Assembly (NCBI RefSeq): GCF_024347615.1
Contig: NZ_AP025509.1
Coordinates: 248,001-312,000, forward strand
DNA: 64,000 nucleotides
Direction: 5' to 3'
DNA from: Vibrio splendidus
Lineage (GTDB): Bacteria > Pseudomonadota > Gammaproteobacteria > Enterobacterales > Vibrionaceae
This document shows positions 1 through 8,322 of the stretch, piece after piece. The position numbers were made by a program, and so were the translations under genes. Numbering within the stretch: position 1 is the stretch's first letter; every line of letters starts with the position of its first letter. The notes under the pieces were generated by a model that worked only from the letters and a program-made list of their open reading frames with translations, was not told where the DNA came from and did no database searches.

Positions 1-1
1 A

Positions 2-55
2 GCGACATGGCTTGGTCGTGAGCTGGGTGTATTCGAAGATACGCTGACTAGCTAA
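2..55 (+). CDS. C-terminal end of an unidentified protein (truncated by window)
   Basis: An open frame enters from the left edge and stops at TAA 53-55. Its last residues read LGRELGVFEDTLTS. It may be the tail of a plus-strand gene whose body lies outside the window. Too little is visible to name a family, and the frame could be chance. A long inverted repeat follows directly. Confidence 0.35.
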   Translation, partial: ATWLGRELGVFEDTLTS

Positions 56-68
56 TTTTAATTCTGCG

Positions 69-143
69 CCCGACAGTGTGTAGCTAATAAGCGTACTTAG
101 TAACTTAGTAATTTAGTAATTTAGTAATTTAGGTGCTGTCGGG
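69..143. repeat. Inverted repeat enclosing a period-8 tandem repeat
   Basis: CCCGACAG (69-76) and CTGTCGGG (136-143) form a perfect 8-bp inverted repeat. The loop holds about 4.5 copies of an 8-bp unit, TTTAGTAA (96-132). It lies between the tail of a plus-strand frame and the end of a minus-strand small gene, so it may act as a terminator, though no strong T-run follows. The repeat is a candidate length-variable locus. Confidence 0.6.
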
Positions 144-190
144 TGTGTCGGTGCACACCTCGTTTTGCTCATTGTCTTCTTGCCTAAATT

Positions 191-343
191 CTAGCTTCTC
201 CAGCTATTCCCCAATAACAGTGATACCGCTACCGACACACCTAATGCGATCAATATATTAGGTAAGTACAGTCCCCAAATCGCGACACAAACCGCCACGG
301 TTACCACAGCCCATAACAGTGTTTCTAAAATCCAAGTACCCAT
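191..343 (-). CDS. Small two-helix membrane protein, 50 aa
   Basis: ATG at 343 is preceded by a good ribosome site (AGGAGTTATTTT) and the frame stops at 191. The protein is almost entirely hydrophobic: a helix at about 5-26 and a second at about 28-45, joined by a short LYLP turn, with a short basic end (NSWRS). I do not recognise the family. It lies 87 bp beyond the sensor kinase gene on the same strand and has its own promoter (373-406), built like the promoter of the whole two-component operon. It is therefore probably a target of the adjacent regulator, perhaps a small membrane effector or feedback protein. That role is inference. Confidence 0.7.
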   Translation of the reverse strand: MGTWILETLLWAVVTVAVCVAIWGLYLPNILIALGVSVAVSLLLGNSWRS

Positions 344-372
344 AAAATAACTCCTAACTAGATTGTGCGACT

Positions 373-406
373 AGCATAACCAAGTGAGGGTAAACTTTTG
401 GTCACC
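373..406 (-). promoter_or_regulatory. Promoter with OmpR-family box for the small membrane protein
   Basis: The box GGTAAAC-TTTT-GGTCACC (389-406, plus-strand reading) has two half-sites 11 bp apart, typical of OmpR/PhoB-family direct-repeat binding. On the minus strand the box is followed after exactly 10 bp by a -10 candidate, TATGCT (373-378). The same box and spacing occur upstream of the two-component operon at 3978-4011. Confidence 0.6.
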
Positions 407-430
407 ATCCAATAACCATTTAGAAAATCG

Positions 431-1723
431 CTATAGCATGACTTTGACGATGAACTCATTGTTGTGAACTTGATGAGTAAACTGCCAACCTTGGTTCTGA
501 CAAACGCGATCAATGAGCTCTAGGCCGATACCAAAAGAGGTTTGTTGTTCAGAGTCGTTTGCTAGGTTTTCATCTTCCAAACGATTGGTTACCTCAAACT
601 GATGTTCTGTCAGTGTGATTCTGATATCTCCGCTACCACCATGTTGAAATGCATTTCGGACCAAGTTGGTGAGCATAACCTCTGTTAACTCTCGGGGAAG
701 GGAGTGTTCGCCTTGGTCGACCTTGGTGTGGATCTCTACTTCTTTGTTTTTGAGAAGGTAACGTTGGCTTTCGATGATGTTGTTGAGCAGGGGAGTCAGC
801 TTGATTTGCTCATAGTTGGTTTCCATTTCGCTATTACGACTCATCCACAACAGAGTCGTTACCAAGGCTTTCATGCTGGTGGCTGAACGTTGGATTCGTG
901 CGACGGCACGTTGGCCGCTGTTGGGAATGCTTTCAGACAACCGAACCAGCATATCGCCGCTGGCTGAAATAGTGGCGATCGGTGTTCTTAATTCGTGGCT
1001 GGCTGCTCTTAAGAAAAAGCTTTCACGTTCATTGGCTTGGCGTTCACCTTGAACGCTTTTAATTAGTTGGGAAGCTAACTGATCGATCTCTTTATATCGA
1101 AACTGAGTCAGACCTTCAGTCTTGTCCACATCCAGAGATTCAGACCATTTTGATAAGGTAATAATCGGTTTGGTGATTCTGTGTATCAAAAGGCGAATGA
1201 TCAAGAACACCAAGAGCAATAAGGCGCCGATAGCGATAAAGGCGTTGTTAATTTGAGCTACAGAATCAGGAGGGTTGAGCTCGAATAGATTCAAGTAGAT
1301 GGCTTCGTCGTATTCAGAAATGATGTATAACGCTTCGTCGCTACCTGATATCGGATGCTTGGCGGCATAGAGGTATTGGCCTGAATCATTGTTAGGTGAT
1401 TGCTCGTAGTGTTCATAAATTGCGTCGTTATCAAACGCTTTCCAATCAAAGGTTTGTTGAAACTTAACGGGCAGATCTGAATAACTTAGAAAGGCTTGGA
1501 ATGTTGGGTTTTGGTAGTCTGGCAGTTGCCCTGTTTCGATGTATTGCTGCTCTGCCACTTCCAGCTCATATAAGAATCCATATTTTGCCGATTCATTGAG
1601 ACCAATATGATAGCTCTGAGATACCATCAAGCTGTAGATGGCAGTGAGTAATACGACGATGCCAAATAAGTAGAGGTAGATATCACGCTTGATACTGACT
1701 CGATTCATGTTCGGGTGCTTCAT
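431..1723 (-). CDS. Two-component sensor histidine kinase
   Basis: This is a 430-residue class I histidine kinase in the inner membrane. A first transmembrane helix (about 15-34), a periplasmic sensor region (35-160) with no recognised fold and a second helix (about 161-181) lead into a HAMP-like linker. The phospho-acceptor is H243 in ASHELRTPIAT. The N box (LVRNAFQHGG, about 350) and a G box (FGIGLELI, near 398) form the ATPase domain. It should phosphorylate the response regulator encoded just upstream: its ATG overlaps the regulator's stop codon by 4 bp, so the pair is translationally coupled. The signal is unknown. The periplasmic domain is acidic and aromatic-rich. Confidence 0.9.
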   Translation of the reverse strand: MKHPNMNRVSIKRDIYLYLFGIVVLLTAIYSLMVSQSYHIGLNESAKYGFLYELEVAEQQYIETGQLPDYQNPTFQAFLSYSDLPVKFQQTFDWKAFDNDAIYEHYEQSPNNDSGQYLYAAKHPISGSDEALYIISEYDEAIYLNLFELNPPDSVAQINNAFIAIGALLLLVFLIIRLLIHRITKPIITLSKWSESLDVDKTEGLTQFRYKEIDQLASQLIKSVQGERQANERESFFLRAASHELRTPIATISASGDMLVRLSESIPNSGQRAVARIQRSATSMKALVTTLLWMSRNSEMETNYEQIKLTPLLNNIIESQRYLLKNKEVEIHTKVDQGEHSLPRELTEVMLTNLVRNAFQHGGSGDIRITLTEHQFEVTNRLEDENLANDSEQQTSFGIGLELIDRVCQNQGWQFTHQVHNNEFIVKVML

Positions 1724-2394
1724 GATGACTCCCCATGTAAGACAACACCAATGCCATGAACCGTGTGAATTAGTTTTGAGTCAAAGGGCGCATCAACCAC
1801 TTGTCGAAGCTTAAACAGGTGCGCTTTCATGCTATCAGAGCTTGGCATTTCGTCTTCCCATGCTTCTTCAAGCTTGGCTTTGCTCACCACGTTAGGGCTG
1901 TTTCGCACTAACATCACGAGCATTCGCCAACAAACTGGGGAGAGCTTCAATAGCTTGCCGTCTCTAACAGCTTGGTGCTTGTCTAAGTCCAGCTTGAGAT
2001 CTGCCACAGACAGAGACGTCACCGAACCTTGAGAGCGACGTATCAGCGCCATCAGCCGTACTTTGAGTTCTTCCATCGCAAAAGGCTTCACTAGATAGTC
2101 ATCCGAACCGACCTCGAACCCCGCGATCTTGTCTTCTAACGTGTCTCTTGCCGTTAACATGAGAATCGGAGTGGTCACGCCTTGCTTCCTAAGAGATTGG
2201 CAGACATCAAGCCCATCCATTTTAGGCATGTTGATGTCCGTTAAGATGATGTCATAACGCCCCTCTAGCGCAAGATTGAGCCCAGCACTGCCATTGTAAG
2301 CAAAATCGAATTCGAAACCGTCGAGTTCCATATAGTCTGCAATGGCTTCTGCCAAGTCGCTGTCGTCTTCAATCAACAAGGCGTTAATGCTCAT
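1720..2394 (-). CDS. OmpR/PhoB-family response regulator
   Basis: A receiver domain (about 4-115) with phospho-acceptor D53 in LTDINMPKMDG and the conserved lysine in YLVKPF is followed by a C-terminal winged helix ending in HTVHGIGVVL. The protein is 224 residues. I chose ATG 2394 because TAAGGACACTT precedes it; the longer frame (to 2502) would run about 100 bp into the upstream gene. It is the third gene of an operon, 8 bp after the hydroxylase-family gene, and overlaps the kinase. Matching direct-repeat boxes before the operon and before the 50-aa gene suggest autoregulation and one extra target. QseB, PmrA and CpxR types are all similar; I cannot choose among them. Confidence 0.9.
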   Translation of the reverse strand: MSINALLIEDDSDLAEAIADYMELDGFEFDFAYNGSAGLNLALEGRYDIILTDINMPKMDGLDVCQSLRKQGVTTPILMLTARDTLEDKIAGFEVGSDDYLVKPFAMEELKVRLMALIRRSQGSVTSLSVADLKLDLDKHQAVRDGKLLKLSPVCWRMLVMLVRNSPNVVSKAKLEEAWEDEMPSSDSMKAHLFKLRQVVDAPFDSKLIHTVHGIGVVLHGESS

Positions 2395-2402
2395 AAGTGT
2401 CC

Positions 2403-3314
2403 TTACTTTGTTTCTCGTTCTCTTTTCCAAGCCCAGATAGGCGGCTGAATAAGAAGCTGTAGTCGGTAGTTCCAATTTGGCGCGTGCCATAATTGTTGGC
2501 ACAGTTTAACGTAGCCGTGGAAATATACCTTAAATGGGTTCACAGAGTTGATTCTTGGGAACACACCATATCTGACTTCTTCCTCTTCTTTGGTGAAAGT
2601 GCCGAACATACGATCCCAAATAATAAAGATCCCAGCATAGTTCTTATCAAGATACTGCTTGTTGGTCGCGTGATGCACTCTGTGGTGTGAAGGCGTATTA
2701 AACACCGCTTCAACAGGGCGGGGTAGTCGTTTAACGGTTTCAGTGTGCAGCAGTGTTTGAAACAGTTGAACAAAGGTTTCACACATTAGAACCACAAACG
2801 GATTGAAACCCAGCAGAATTAGCGGCAAATGAAAGAAGAACGGGAAGAACCAATCTAAAGGCCCAAAGCGGTAAGCGACCGAGATATTAAAGTAAGGCGA
2901 GCTATGGTGAACCGAGTGCGTTCCCCAAGCTAAACCGTTGCTGTGCAAGAATCTGTGTTCCCAGTAGTAAGCGAGATCGGCCAAGATCAAGCAACCAAGA
3001 ATTGTCCAACCGGATATTGGCAGTTGAGTTAGGCTGAAGTTCTCGTAGGCGTAAACAAACGCACCAACATAAGCTAACCCGACGAAGAAAAGGGTAACCA
3101 ACAAGAAGAACAAAGTGACTAAGTTAGTCGCGCTGTCTCCCAACATATTCCAGCTGAGCTTTTTCTTAAAGGCATAGCGGATAAGCTCAAAGATAAACAG
3201 AGCCAGAGCAAGCAGTAGAAAGTTGTCATCGACCCAAGTCTCGGTAAGGATGATGCTTGTTTCTGTGAATGTTTGAGAGAGAAAGCTCCCAATGCTATCC
3301 AAAGTGAAATCCAT
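2403..3314 (-). CDS. Sterol desaturase/fatty acid hydroxylase family membrane protein
   Basis: This 303-residue membrane enzyme belongs to the fatty acid hydroxylase superfamily, which uses a histidine-bound di-iron centre to oxidise lipids. The histidine motifs are visible: HRFLH, then HSVHHSS about ten residues later, and HHRVHH near residue 210. Four or more hydrophobic helices surround them. In bacteria such proteins hydroxylate or desaturate membrane lipids; the substrate here is unknown. It shares an operon with a two-component system and an exported protein, so envelope-lipid adjustment in response to a signal is a reasonable inference. It starts 12 bp after the upstream gene stops. 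Confidence 0.85.
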   Translation of the reverse strand: MDFTLDSIGSFLSQTFTETSIILTETWVDDNFLLLALALFIFELIRYAFKKKLSWNMLGDSATNLVTLFFLLVTLFFVGLAYVGAFVYAYENFSLTQLPISGWTILGCLILADLAYYWEHRFLHSNGLAWGTHSVHHSSPYFNISVAYRFGPLDWFFPFFFHLPLILLGFNPFVVLMCETFVQLFQTLLHTETVKRLPRPVEAVFNTPSHHRVHHATNKQYLDKNYAGIFIIWDRMFGTFTKEEEEVRYGVFPRINSVNPFKVYFHGYVKLCQQLWHAPNWNYRLQLLIQPPIWAWKRERETK

Positions 3315-3325
3315 AACTAAATCCT

Positions 3326-3943
3326 TTACTGGTTGTTCTTATAATAGACGTATAACTCGCTAGAATCTGGCAACCCATGCTGATTGAGTTGGTGGTGTTC
3401 TATAACCATGTCCACTTCTTTTAAAATCGCGATACCTTCCCAAGCTTGTGCTAATTCCTGTTCAGTATGTTCGCCGTTACTTAGCAGAAGTGTGCCTTGG
3501 GTTTTGCTCGGAATATTAATTAAGGGTTTGTTTTTATTTGATTTTGATTGCTGAGTCGGGAAGCCAATCGTGATTGTGGCTTCGCTGAAATCTAAGCTGA
3601 TGTCTTGATAGATAACGATGACTTGTTGTTGTGCGATCTCCTCATCATTTGTTTCTAGGTTTTGATAGAAATCGACCCACAGTTCAGGCACGGCCTCTAA
3701 AGGAATGGTTTTGCTTAAGCCTTGTAGATTGGTCGTTTGTGTAGATTGAGAAGCAATAGGTTGCGTGTTTGTCGTGACCTGTGGCTTTGCCTTGACAGGC
3801 TTAGTTATTGAAGTTTCAACCGTTGATGCCATTTTGATGGGCTGCTCGGTTGAGGCATCCGCAATCGCGGGCTGAATATGTAATAGCCCCCAAACTGCGC
3901 CAGTAATACCGACAGTCGTGAGTATTGAAGCGAATAATTTCAT
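3326..3943 (-). CDS. Exported protein of unknown function
   Basis: A 205-residue protein with an N-terminal signal (MKLFASILTTVGITGAVWGL, cleavage likely after AIA near residue 28), then a Thr/Gln/Ser-rich low-complexity stretch (about 35-75) and a compact C-terminal region. No family is recognised. The ATG at 3943 follows AAGGAAAGAGC. It is the first gene of the operon with the lipid-modifying enzyme and two-component system, and is probably periplasmic. An accessory or signal-relay role is possible but unsupported by motifs. Confidence 0.7.
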   Translation of the reverse strand: MKLFASILTTVGITGAVWGLLHIQPAIADASTEQPIKMASTVETSITKPVKAKPQVTTNTQPIASQSTQTTNLQGLSKTIPLEAVPELWVDFYQNLETNDEEIAQQQVIVIYQDISLDFSEATITIGFPTQQSKSNKNKPLINIPSKTQGTLLLSNGEHTEQELAQAWEGIAILKEVDMVIEHHQLNQHGLPDSSELYVYYKNNQ

Positions 3944-3977
3944 GCTCTTTCCTTGTTGTTCATTTTTCTTATCAAGG

Positions 3978-4011
3978 ACAGTAAAGGAGGAGAGGTAAAC
4001 AAAAGGTAACC
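3978..4011 (-). promoter_or_regulatory. Promoter with OmpR-family box for the two-component operon
   Basis: GGTAAAC-AAAA-GGTAACC (3994-4011, plus-strand reading) carries two half-sites 11 bp apart. On the minus strand it is followed after 10 bp by a -10 candidate TACTGT (3978-3983), giving a leader of about 30 nt. Box and spacing match the promoter at 373-406, which argues that the operon's own regulator binds both. The IS4-family element ends only 47 bp upstream of the box. Confidence 0.6.
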
Positions 4012-4093
4012 GTGGGGGATTGTTTTGGTCAGAGAGTATTGGTGATTCATTAAAAAAGGCTCCTCAAATGAGGTAATGCCGTTCGGATAAGCA

Positions 4094-5416
4094 TTATTGC
4101 TTGAACCTGAACGGATATTTGGCTGGGACAAAGAGGACTGAACGTGGAAACGTTCGGTCCTTTCTTTTATCTGGAAGAATGAAGTGACTCAAACTGTCTC
4201 TCATCCTTTTCAGTTTTACAGGTAGAGTTCCGTCTGGGCTTAAAGCTAACCAACGTAATTGCGCATCAATAAGGTTAATTGCGGCGGTAAAACTGACCCT
4301 AGTCGCTCGAACCCCGGCTTCTGAAGCTATCTTAACCATCTCTAATCGCACTAAGTTATAGGCAAGTAATACGCCCCAAAGCTCTTGCTTCACACCGGCA
4401 GAAAAACGACTTCGTAAAGTGACGTGACTTTGCAGTTGAGTCTGTTTAATTTCACCATAACCTTCTTCTATCTCCCAGCGTTGCCAATAAATACGCAGCA
4501 GGCTTTCTAGCGAGTATCTACTAGGGTCTGTAAGTGAAGTAATAAAACCTTTTATCTCACCTTTTGGCTCTTGATATAGGACTAATCTAGCTTCCCAACG
4601 TGCGGGTAAATTCGGATTCTGCCGTTGAGCTTGAGGAGATATGGGCATTGAGATGAGCATGTCGTTCTCCGCATATTTCTCCAACACTTCATAGCGTAGC
4701 TTACGTTTTGCCGGCATTAACCAGTGAGCATTTTCCGCACTCTCTTGCCACGACAACAAGAGGTCTGCCGAGAAATAACAACGATCAAATAAGGTCAATG
4801 AATGTGCGGGGATATCATTGAATAGACGCTTAGCTAAGGTCGTTTCACCGACATGACAGCCATCAAAAGCCGCCCCCATAATCATTCGAGTTTCTGTTGA
4901 CATCAAAGCGACTAAACGAAGTTGAGGGTAAGGTTTCAATTTTTTAGAGATGAACCCAAATTCTTCAGCGTTCTCTGGGGAATCTTGGCACCTAAATGTT
5001 GTTCCATCCACAGCAAGAACATTAAGCTCCAAGTCTTTATCTTGTTGAAGGATATCTCCGTTCCAAGCCTTTACCGTTGTGTGAAACAGAGCCGCTAATG
5101 GACTCTCATCTAGACGTCGGCGTGAATCAGTTAGGACACTAGGTGCAACACGAGACCAGCTATCTTCAGGTTTAGGCTGAAGCGCAATGTCTAATGAACT
5201 GCATACCTCTTTGATAGACATGTTGCGTTGCAGCCCCATCCAAATAACTAACCAGACAGCTTGCTGAGCGGGAAGCCGACGTCGTCTTATGCTCGCTTTA
5301 TTGGTTTCAAGAAGAGCTTGTTCTATCCACTCAATCTGAATGGCGTCGACGACAGATTCATAATTGTCGGCATCTTCAATGGTCTCGTGTGCCATTGCTA
5401 ATTCTTGTTCAAGCAT
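4094..5416 (-). CDS. IS4-family transposase
   Basis: A 440-residue DDE transposase. An N-terminal IS4-type domain (QQAVWLVIWMGLQRNMSIKE, about 50-70) precedes the catalytic fold: D in LAVDGTTFRC, D in TLFDRCYFS, and the IS4-type Y-(2)-R-(3)-E-(6)-K signature, visible as RWEIEEGYGEIK near residue 325. The frame is intact, so the element could be active. The start codon lies 5 bp after a perfect hairpin (5422-5450) that would mask the ribosome site in read-through transcripts. Confidence 0.9.
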   Translation of the reverse strand: MLEQELAMAHETIEDADNYESVVDAIQIEWIEQALLETNKASIRRRRLPAQQAVWLVIWMGLQRNMSIKEVCSSLDIALQPKPEDSWSRVAPSVLTDSRRRLDESPLAALFHTTVKAWNGDILQQDKDLELNVLAVDGTTFRCQDSPENAEEFGFISKKLKPYPQLRLVALMSTETRMIMGAAFDGCHVGETTLAKRLFNDIPAHSLTLFDRCYFSADLLLSWQESAENAHWLMPAKRKLRYEVLEKYAENDMLISMPISPQAQRQNPNLPARWEARLVLYQEPKGEIKGFITSLTDPSRYSLESLLRIYWQRWEIEEGYGEIKQTQLQSHVTLRSRFSAGVKQELWGVLLAYNLVRLEMVKIASEAGVRATRVSFTAAINLIDAQLRWLALSPDGTLPVKLKRMRDSLSHFILPDKRKDRTFPRSVLFVPAKYPFRFKQ

Positions 5417-5421
5417 AAAAA

Positions 5422-5450
5422 AATCCCCATCAACGTTGTTGATGGGGATT
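5422..5450 (-). promoter_or_regulatory. Hairpin shielding the transposase start
   Basis: AATCCCCATCAAC-GTT-GTTGATGGGGATT is a perfect 13-bp stem. On the transposase strand it is followed by TTTTTT and then the ATG, so it looks like an intrinsic terminator whose 3' arm also contains the GGGG that would serve as the ribosome site. Other insertion sequences use such structures to block expression from outside promoters. The fru operon reads toward it. Confidence 0.6.
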
Positions 5451-5531
5451 ATCTGCTAACTGCAAGATCGTTCAAGTCTTCTTAAACGATCGGCATTACC
5501 TCAAATGAGGAGCCTTTGTTTTATCAAGAGT

Positions 5532-5554
5532 CTCTGTTTGTCATCTAAACAGAG
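5532..5554 (-). terminator. Hairpin after fruA, weak terminator candidate
   Basis: CTCTGTTT (5532-5539) pairs with AAACAGAG (5547-5554), just past the fruA stop. On the minus strand no T-run follows, so termination may be inefficient and transcripts may enter the IS4 element 17 bp away. Confidence 0.4.
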
Positions 5555-5562
5555 TAGGGGGA

Positions 5563-7320
5563 TTAAGCCTCTGCTGCTACTTTATCGCTGCTCATCTTTT
5601 TAAGAGCTGCGTAACCAAAGCCTGTTACTGCTGTACCTGCTGCAATCGCTACTAGGTACATAAGAACTGGAGAGATAGCGCCAGGAATCAGTAGTACGAA
5701 CAAGCCGCCGTGTGGAGCCATTAGCTGAGCACCAAACATCATTGATAGAGCGCCAGTTAGTGCGCCACCTGCCATACAAGCTGGGATAACACGCATTGGA
5801 TCTTTCGCTGCGAATGGGATTGCACCTTCAGAGATGAAACATAGGCCAAGAACGAATGATGCTTTACCTGCTTCACGCTCGCCTGCTTCAAACTTGTCTT
5901 TCACTAGGAAAGTCGCAAGGCCCATACCTAGAGCTGGAACCATACCTGCTGCCATGATTGCTGCCATTGGTGCGTAAGTTTGCGAAGCCAGTAGACCAAC
6001 ACCAAACGTGTAAGCCGCTTTGTTTACCGGGCCACCAAGGTCGAAACACATCATAGCGCCTAGAATCACACCCAGAAGAATCGCGTTAGACGTTCCCATG
6101 TTGTTTAGGAAAGTTGTCATTGCGCTCATCACGCCAGATACAGGGCCACCCACGATGTAAACCATCACAAGACCAGTGAACAAACTCGCGATAAACGGAA
6201 TGATCAGGATAGGCTTAAGGGCTTCCATGGACTGTGGAAGTTGAACCTTGTCGGCAATGAATTTCGCTGCATAACCGGCAATGAAACCTGCTGCGATACC
6301 ACCTAGGAAACCTGCGCCCGTTGAGCTAGCCAGCATACCGCCGATTAGACCTGGAGCCAGACCCGGACGGTCAGCAATCGAGAATGCAATGAAACCAGCA
6401 AGAACAGGAATCATTAGAGCGAATGCAGAACCACCACCGATAGTCATCAGTGCTGCTGCTAGTGTGCCTTCTTCTTTAAACGCTTCGATACCGAACACGA
6501 AAGAGAGTGCGATAATCAAACCACCCGCAACTACCACTGGAAGCATGTGCGATACACCTGTCATTAGGTGCTTGTACACGCCTTTCTTCTCGTCAGCAGG
6601 TGCTGAATTTGAAGAAGCAGTATGTTGGTATGGTTTAGCTTCTGCGAATGCTTTTTCCATCTCTTGCTTTGTTTTCTTAAGCGCAGGACCCGTTGTCGTT
6701 TTGTATAGCGCTTTGCCGTTAAAACGATCAAGAGGAACGTCGATGTCGGCAGCGATGATAACAAGATCAGCGTCTGCGATTTCTTGGTCTGTCAGTTGGT
6801 TTTTAGCACCTACAGAGCCGCGAGTTTCCACTTTGATTTGGTGACCTAGGCGTTTGCCTTCTGCTTCAAGCGCTTCAGCTGCCATAAAGGTATGTGCAAC
6901 GCCAGTTGGGCAAGCCGTAATCGCTACGATCTTCTTGCTGCCTGTGCTTGTTGTAGAAGAGTTTGGAGAGGTACCAGTCACTTCAATAGTGCTTTCAACT
7001 TGAGATGCGTCTAATACTGTTGCTTCTGCTACCGCTTTCTCTAGAAATGCTTTTGCATCCGCAGTGCATTCCGAGATAGCCGCTTGGTACACCTTTTTGC
7101 CAACAAAGCGCGCTTTATCAACATTGGTGTTAGCTGCGATAACCACAACGTCGCTGCTGTCGATAGTGTCTTGCGATACGGTTGAGTCTGGTAGCACGCT
7201 TGATTGACATTCAATAGCGGCGTTCCAACCCAGTGCTTTTGTCGCTTGCTCTAACAAGCCTGCGGCGATGATGCTGTTTGCTACGCCACTCGGGCAAGCT
7301 GTGATAATGGTAATATTCAT
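5563..7320 (-). CDS. fruA: PTS fructose transporter, IIB'-IIB-IIC
   Basis: A 585-residue inner-membrane permease that imports fructose and releases it as fructose-1-phosphate. Two IIB-like domains are visible: a first with ITACPSG (C9) and a second with ITACPTG (C137, the likely phosphocysteine). They are joined by a Ser/Thr/Pro linker to a IIC domain of about eight or more helices (from about 240), with conserved GIAAGFIAGY and FDLGGPVNKAAY stretches. It is the last gene of fruBKA, 15 bp after fruK. Length and order match enterobacterial and Vibrio FruA. Confidence 0.95.
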   Translation of the reverse strand: MNITIITACPSGVANSIIAAGLLEQATKALGWNAAIECQSSVLPDSTVSQDTIDSSDVVVIAANTNVDKARFVGKKVYQAAISECTADAKAFLEKAVAEATVLDASQVESTIEVTGTSPNSSTTSTGSKKIVAITACPTGVAHTFMAAEALEAEGKRLGHQIKVETRGSVGAKNQLTDQEIADADLVIIAADIDVPLDRFNGKALYKTTTGPALKKTKQEMEKAFAEAKPYQHTASSNSAPADEKKGVYKHLMTGVSHMLPVVVAGGLIIALSFVFGIEAFKEEGTLAAALMTIGGGSAFALMIPVLAGFIAFSIADRPGLAPGLIGGMLASSTGAGFLGGIAAGFIAGYAAKFIADKVQLPQSMEALKPILIIPFIASLFTGLVMVYIVGGPVSGVMSAMTTFLNNMGTSNAILLGVILGAMMCFDLGGPVNKAAYTFGVGLLASQTYAPMAAIMAAGMVPALGMGLATFLVKDKFEAGEREAGKASFVLGLCFISEGAIPFAAKDPMRVIPACMAGGALTGALSMMFGAQLMAPHGGLFVLLIPGAISPVLMYLVAIAAGTAVTGFGYAALKKMSSDKVAAEA

Positions 7321-7335
7321 AATAAACCTTTTGTC

Positions 7336-8313
7336 CTATTTGCTTGTGTCTAACTGGCTAGTTGGAGCACTAAGCGACTGTAATTGGATATTTTGTAGTA
7401 CTGAATCCAGCTCTTGTTGGCTGGTGATGCCCACGCCTACCTGTGAAACTGCTAGAGCAGATAGGGCGGTTGCGAATTTAATGAGTTCTGGTTTTGGCAT
7501 CTGTTGCATGTGACCCCAACACAGGCCAGCAACTAAGGTGTCACCTGCGCCTACTGTGCTTACCACTTGCATACGCGGTGGCTGAGCATGTAGCCATTCA
7601 CCTTGGTTTAGCCACATCACGCCTTCTGCGCCAAGTGATACCACGATGTTATCGATGCCTTTTTCACTTAGGGCTTGGCCTGCGTGTTGGCATTGGTCAC
7701 GTGTTGTCAGTTCTGCGTTGAATAGCTGAGACAGCTCTTCATCGTTTGGTTTAATCAACCAAGGTTGTGCATTGATACCGGCTTTTAGTGCGTCACGGCT
7801 GCTGTCGAACAACACCTTTTTACCTAGGTCGCGCAAGCGTTGTACCCAAGAAGCGCAAAGCTCAGGGGAGATACCTTGTGGCAAGCTGCCTGCAATGACG
7901 AAGTAATCGTGTGTTTCAGCAAGCTCTAATAAGGTTTCTTCAAACGCTTTGATAGCGTCAGCATCAACAGGGACACCTGGGAAGTTGATGTCGCTTACTT
8001 GGCCTGAGTTCTCAACCAGCTTTACGTTGATACGAGTCGCGCCATCAACACGAATGAAACGGTCAGTTGCGCCCATCTGTTCGAACAGTTGGCAGAACGC
8101 TTCTTCGTTATTGCGACCAAGGAAACCTGTTACGGTCACTTTCGCGCCAAGCTCTGAAAGAACTTTTGCTACGTTTACGCCTTTGCCCGCTGCATGCAGA
8201 GAGCCTTTGTTTACTAGGCTCACTGAACCCACGTTAAGTGCGTCGATAGCGCCTGTTAGGTCGAGAGCAGGGTTAAGCGTTACGGTAACGGCTTTGATTT
8301 GTTTATCAGACAT
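7336..8313 (-). CDS. fruK: 1-phosphofructokinase
   Basis: This 325-residue PfkB-family sugar kinase phosphorylates fructose-1-phosphate to fructose-1,6-bisphosphate with ATP. Family marks are NPALDLTG near the N-terminus, GSLPQGIS in the middle and the C-terminal signature VGAGDTLVAG with the catalytic aspartate near residue 255. It lies 9 bp after fruB and 15 bp before fruA, so the three genes form one operon. Fructose-1-phosphate, its substrate, is the classical inducer that lifts Cra repression. Confidence 0.95.
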   Translation of the reverse strand: MSDKQIKAVTVTLNPALDLTGAIDALNVGSVSLVNKGSLHAAGKGVNVAKVLSELGAKVTVTGFLGRNNEEAFCQLFEQMGATDRFIRVDGATRINVKLVENSGQVSDINFPGVPVDADAIKAFEETLLELAETHDYFVIAGSLPQGISPELCASWVQRLRDLGKKVLFDSSRDALKAGINAQPWLIKPNDEELSQLFNAELTTRDQCQHAGQALSEKGIDNIVVSLGAEGVMWLNQGEWLHAQPPRMQVVSTVGAGDTLVAGLCWGHMQQMPKPELIKFATALSALAVSQVGVGITSQQELDSVLQNIQLQSLSAPTSQLDTSK

Positions 8314-8322
8314 ATCGATTCC

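Larger units (their letters stand above)
4058..5514 (-). mobile_element. IS4-family insertion sequence, about 1.46 kb
   Basis: Imperfect terminal inverted repeats begin GGCTCCTCA at 4058 and end TGAGGAGCC at 5514, and continue inward as TTGAGGTAATGCCG on the right and ATGAGGTAATGCCG on the left. The repeats may extend 3 bp further out (AAAGGCTCC). The element holds a single transposase gene reading on the minus strand. I see no convincing target duplication in the flanks. It sits between fruA and the two-component operon, all on the same strand. Confidence 0.85.

Noticed and set aside
3940-4131. 63-residue minus-strand ORF across the IS4 left end
   Set aside because: It spans the IS terminal repeat and the promoter region of the two-component operon and overlaps the transposase in another frame; no ribosome site or family.
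4058-5514. Target-site duplication for the IS4 element
   Set aside because: The flanks (TTAAAAAA on the left, TTTGTTTTA on the right) do not form a convincing direct repeat of the expected length.
6281-6844. 187-residue plus-strand ORF opposite fruA
   Set aside because: It is a shadow of the strongly biased fruA coding frame, with no ribosome site and Pro/Ala-rich antisense composition.
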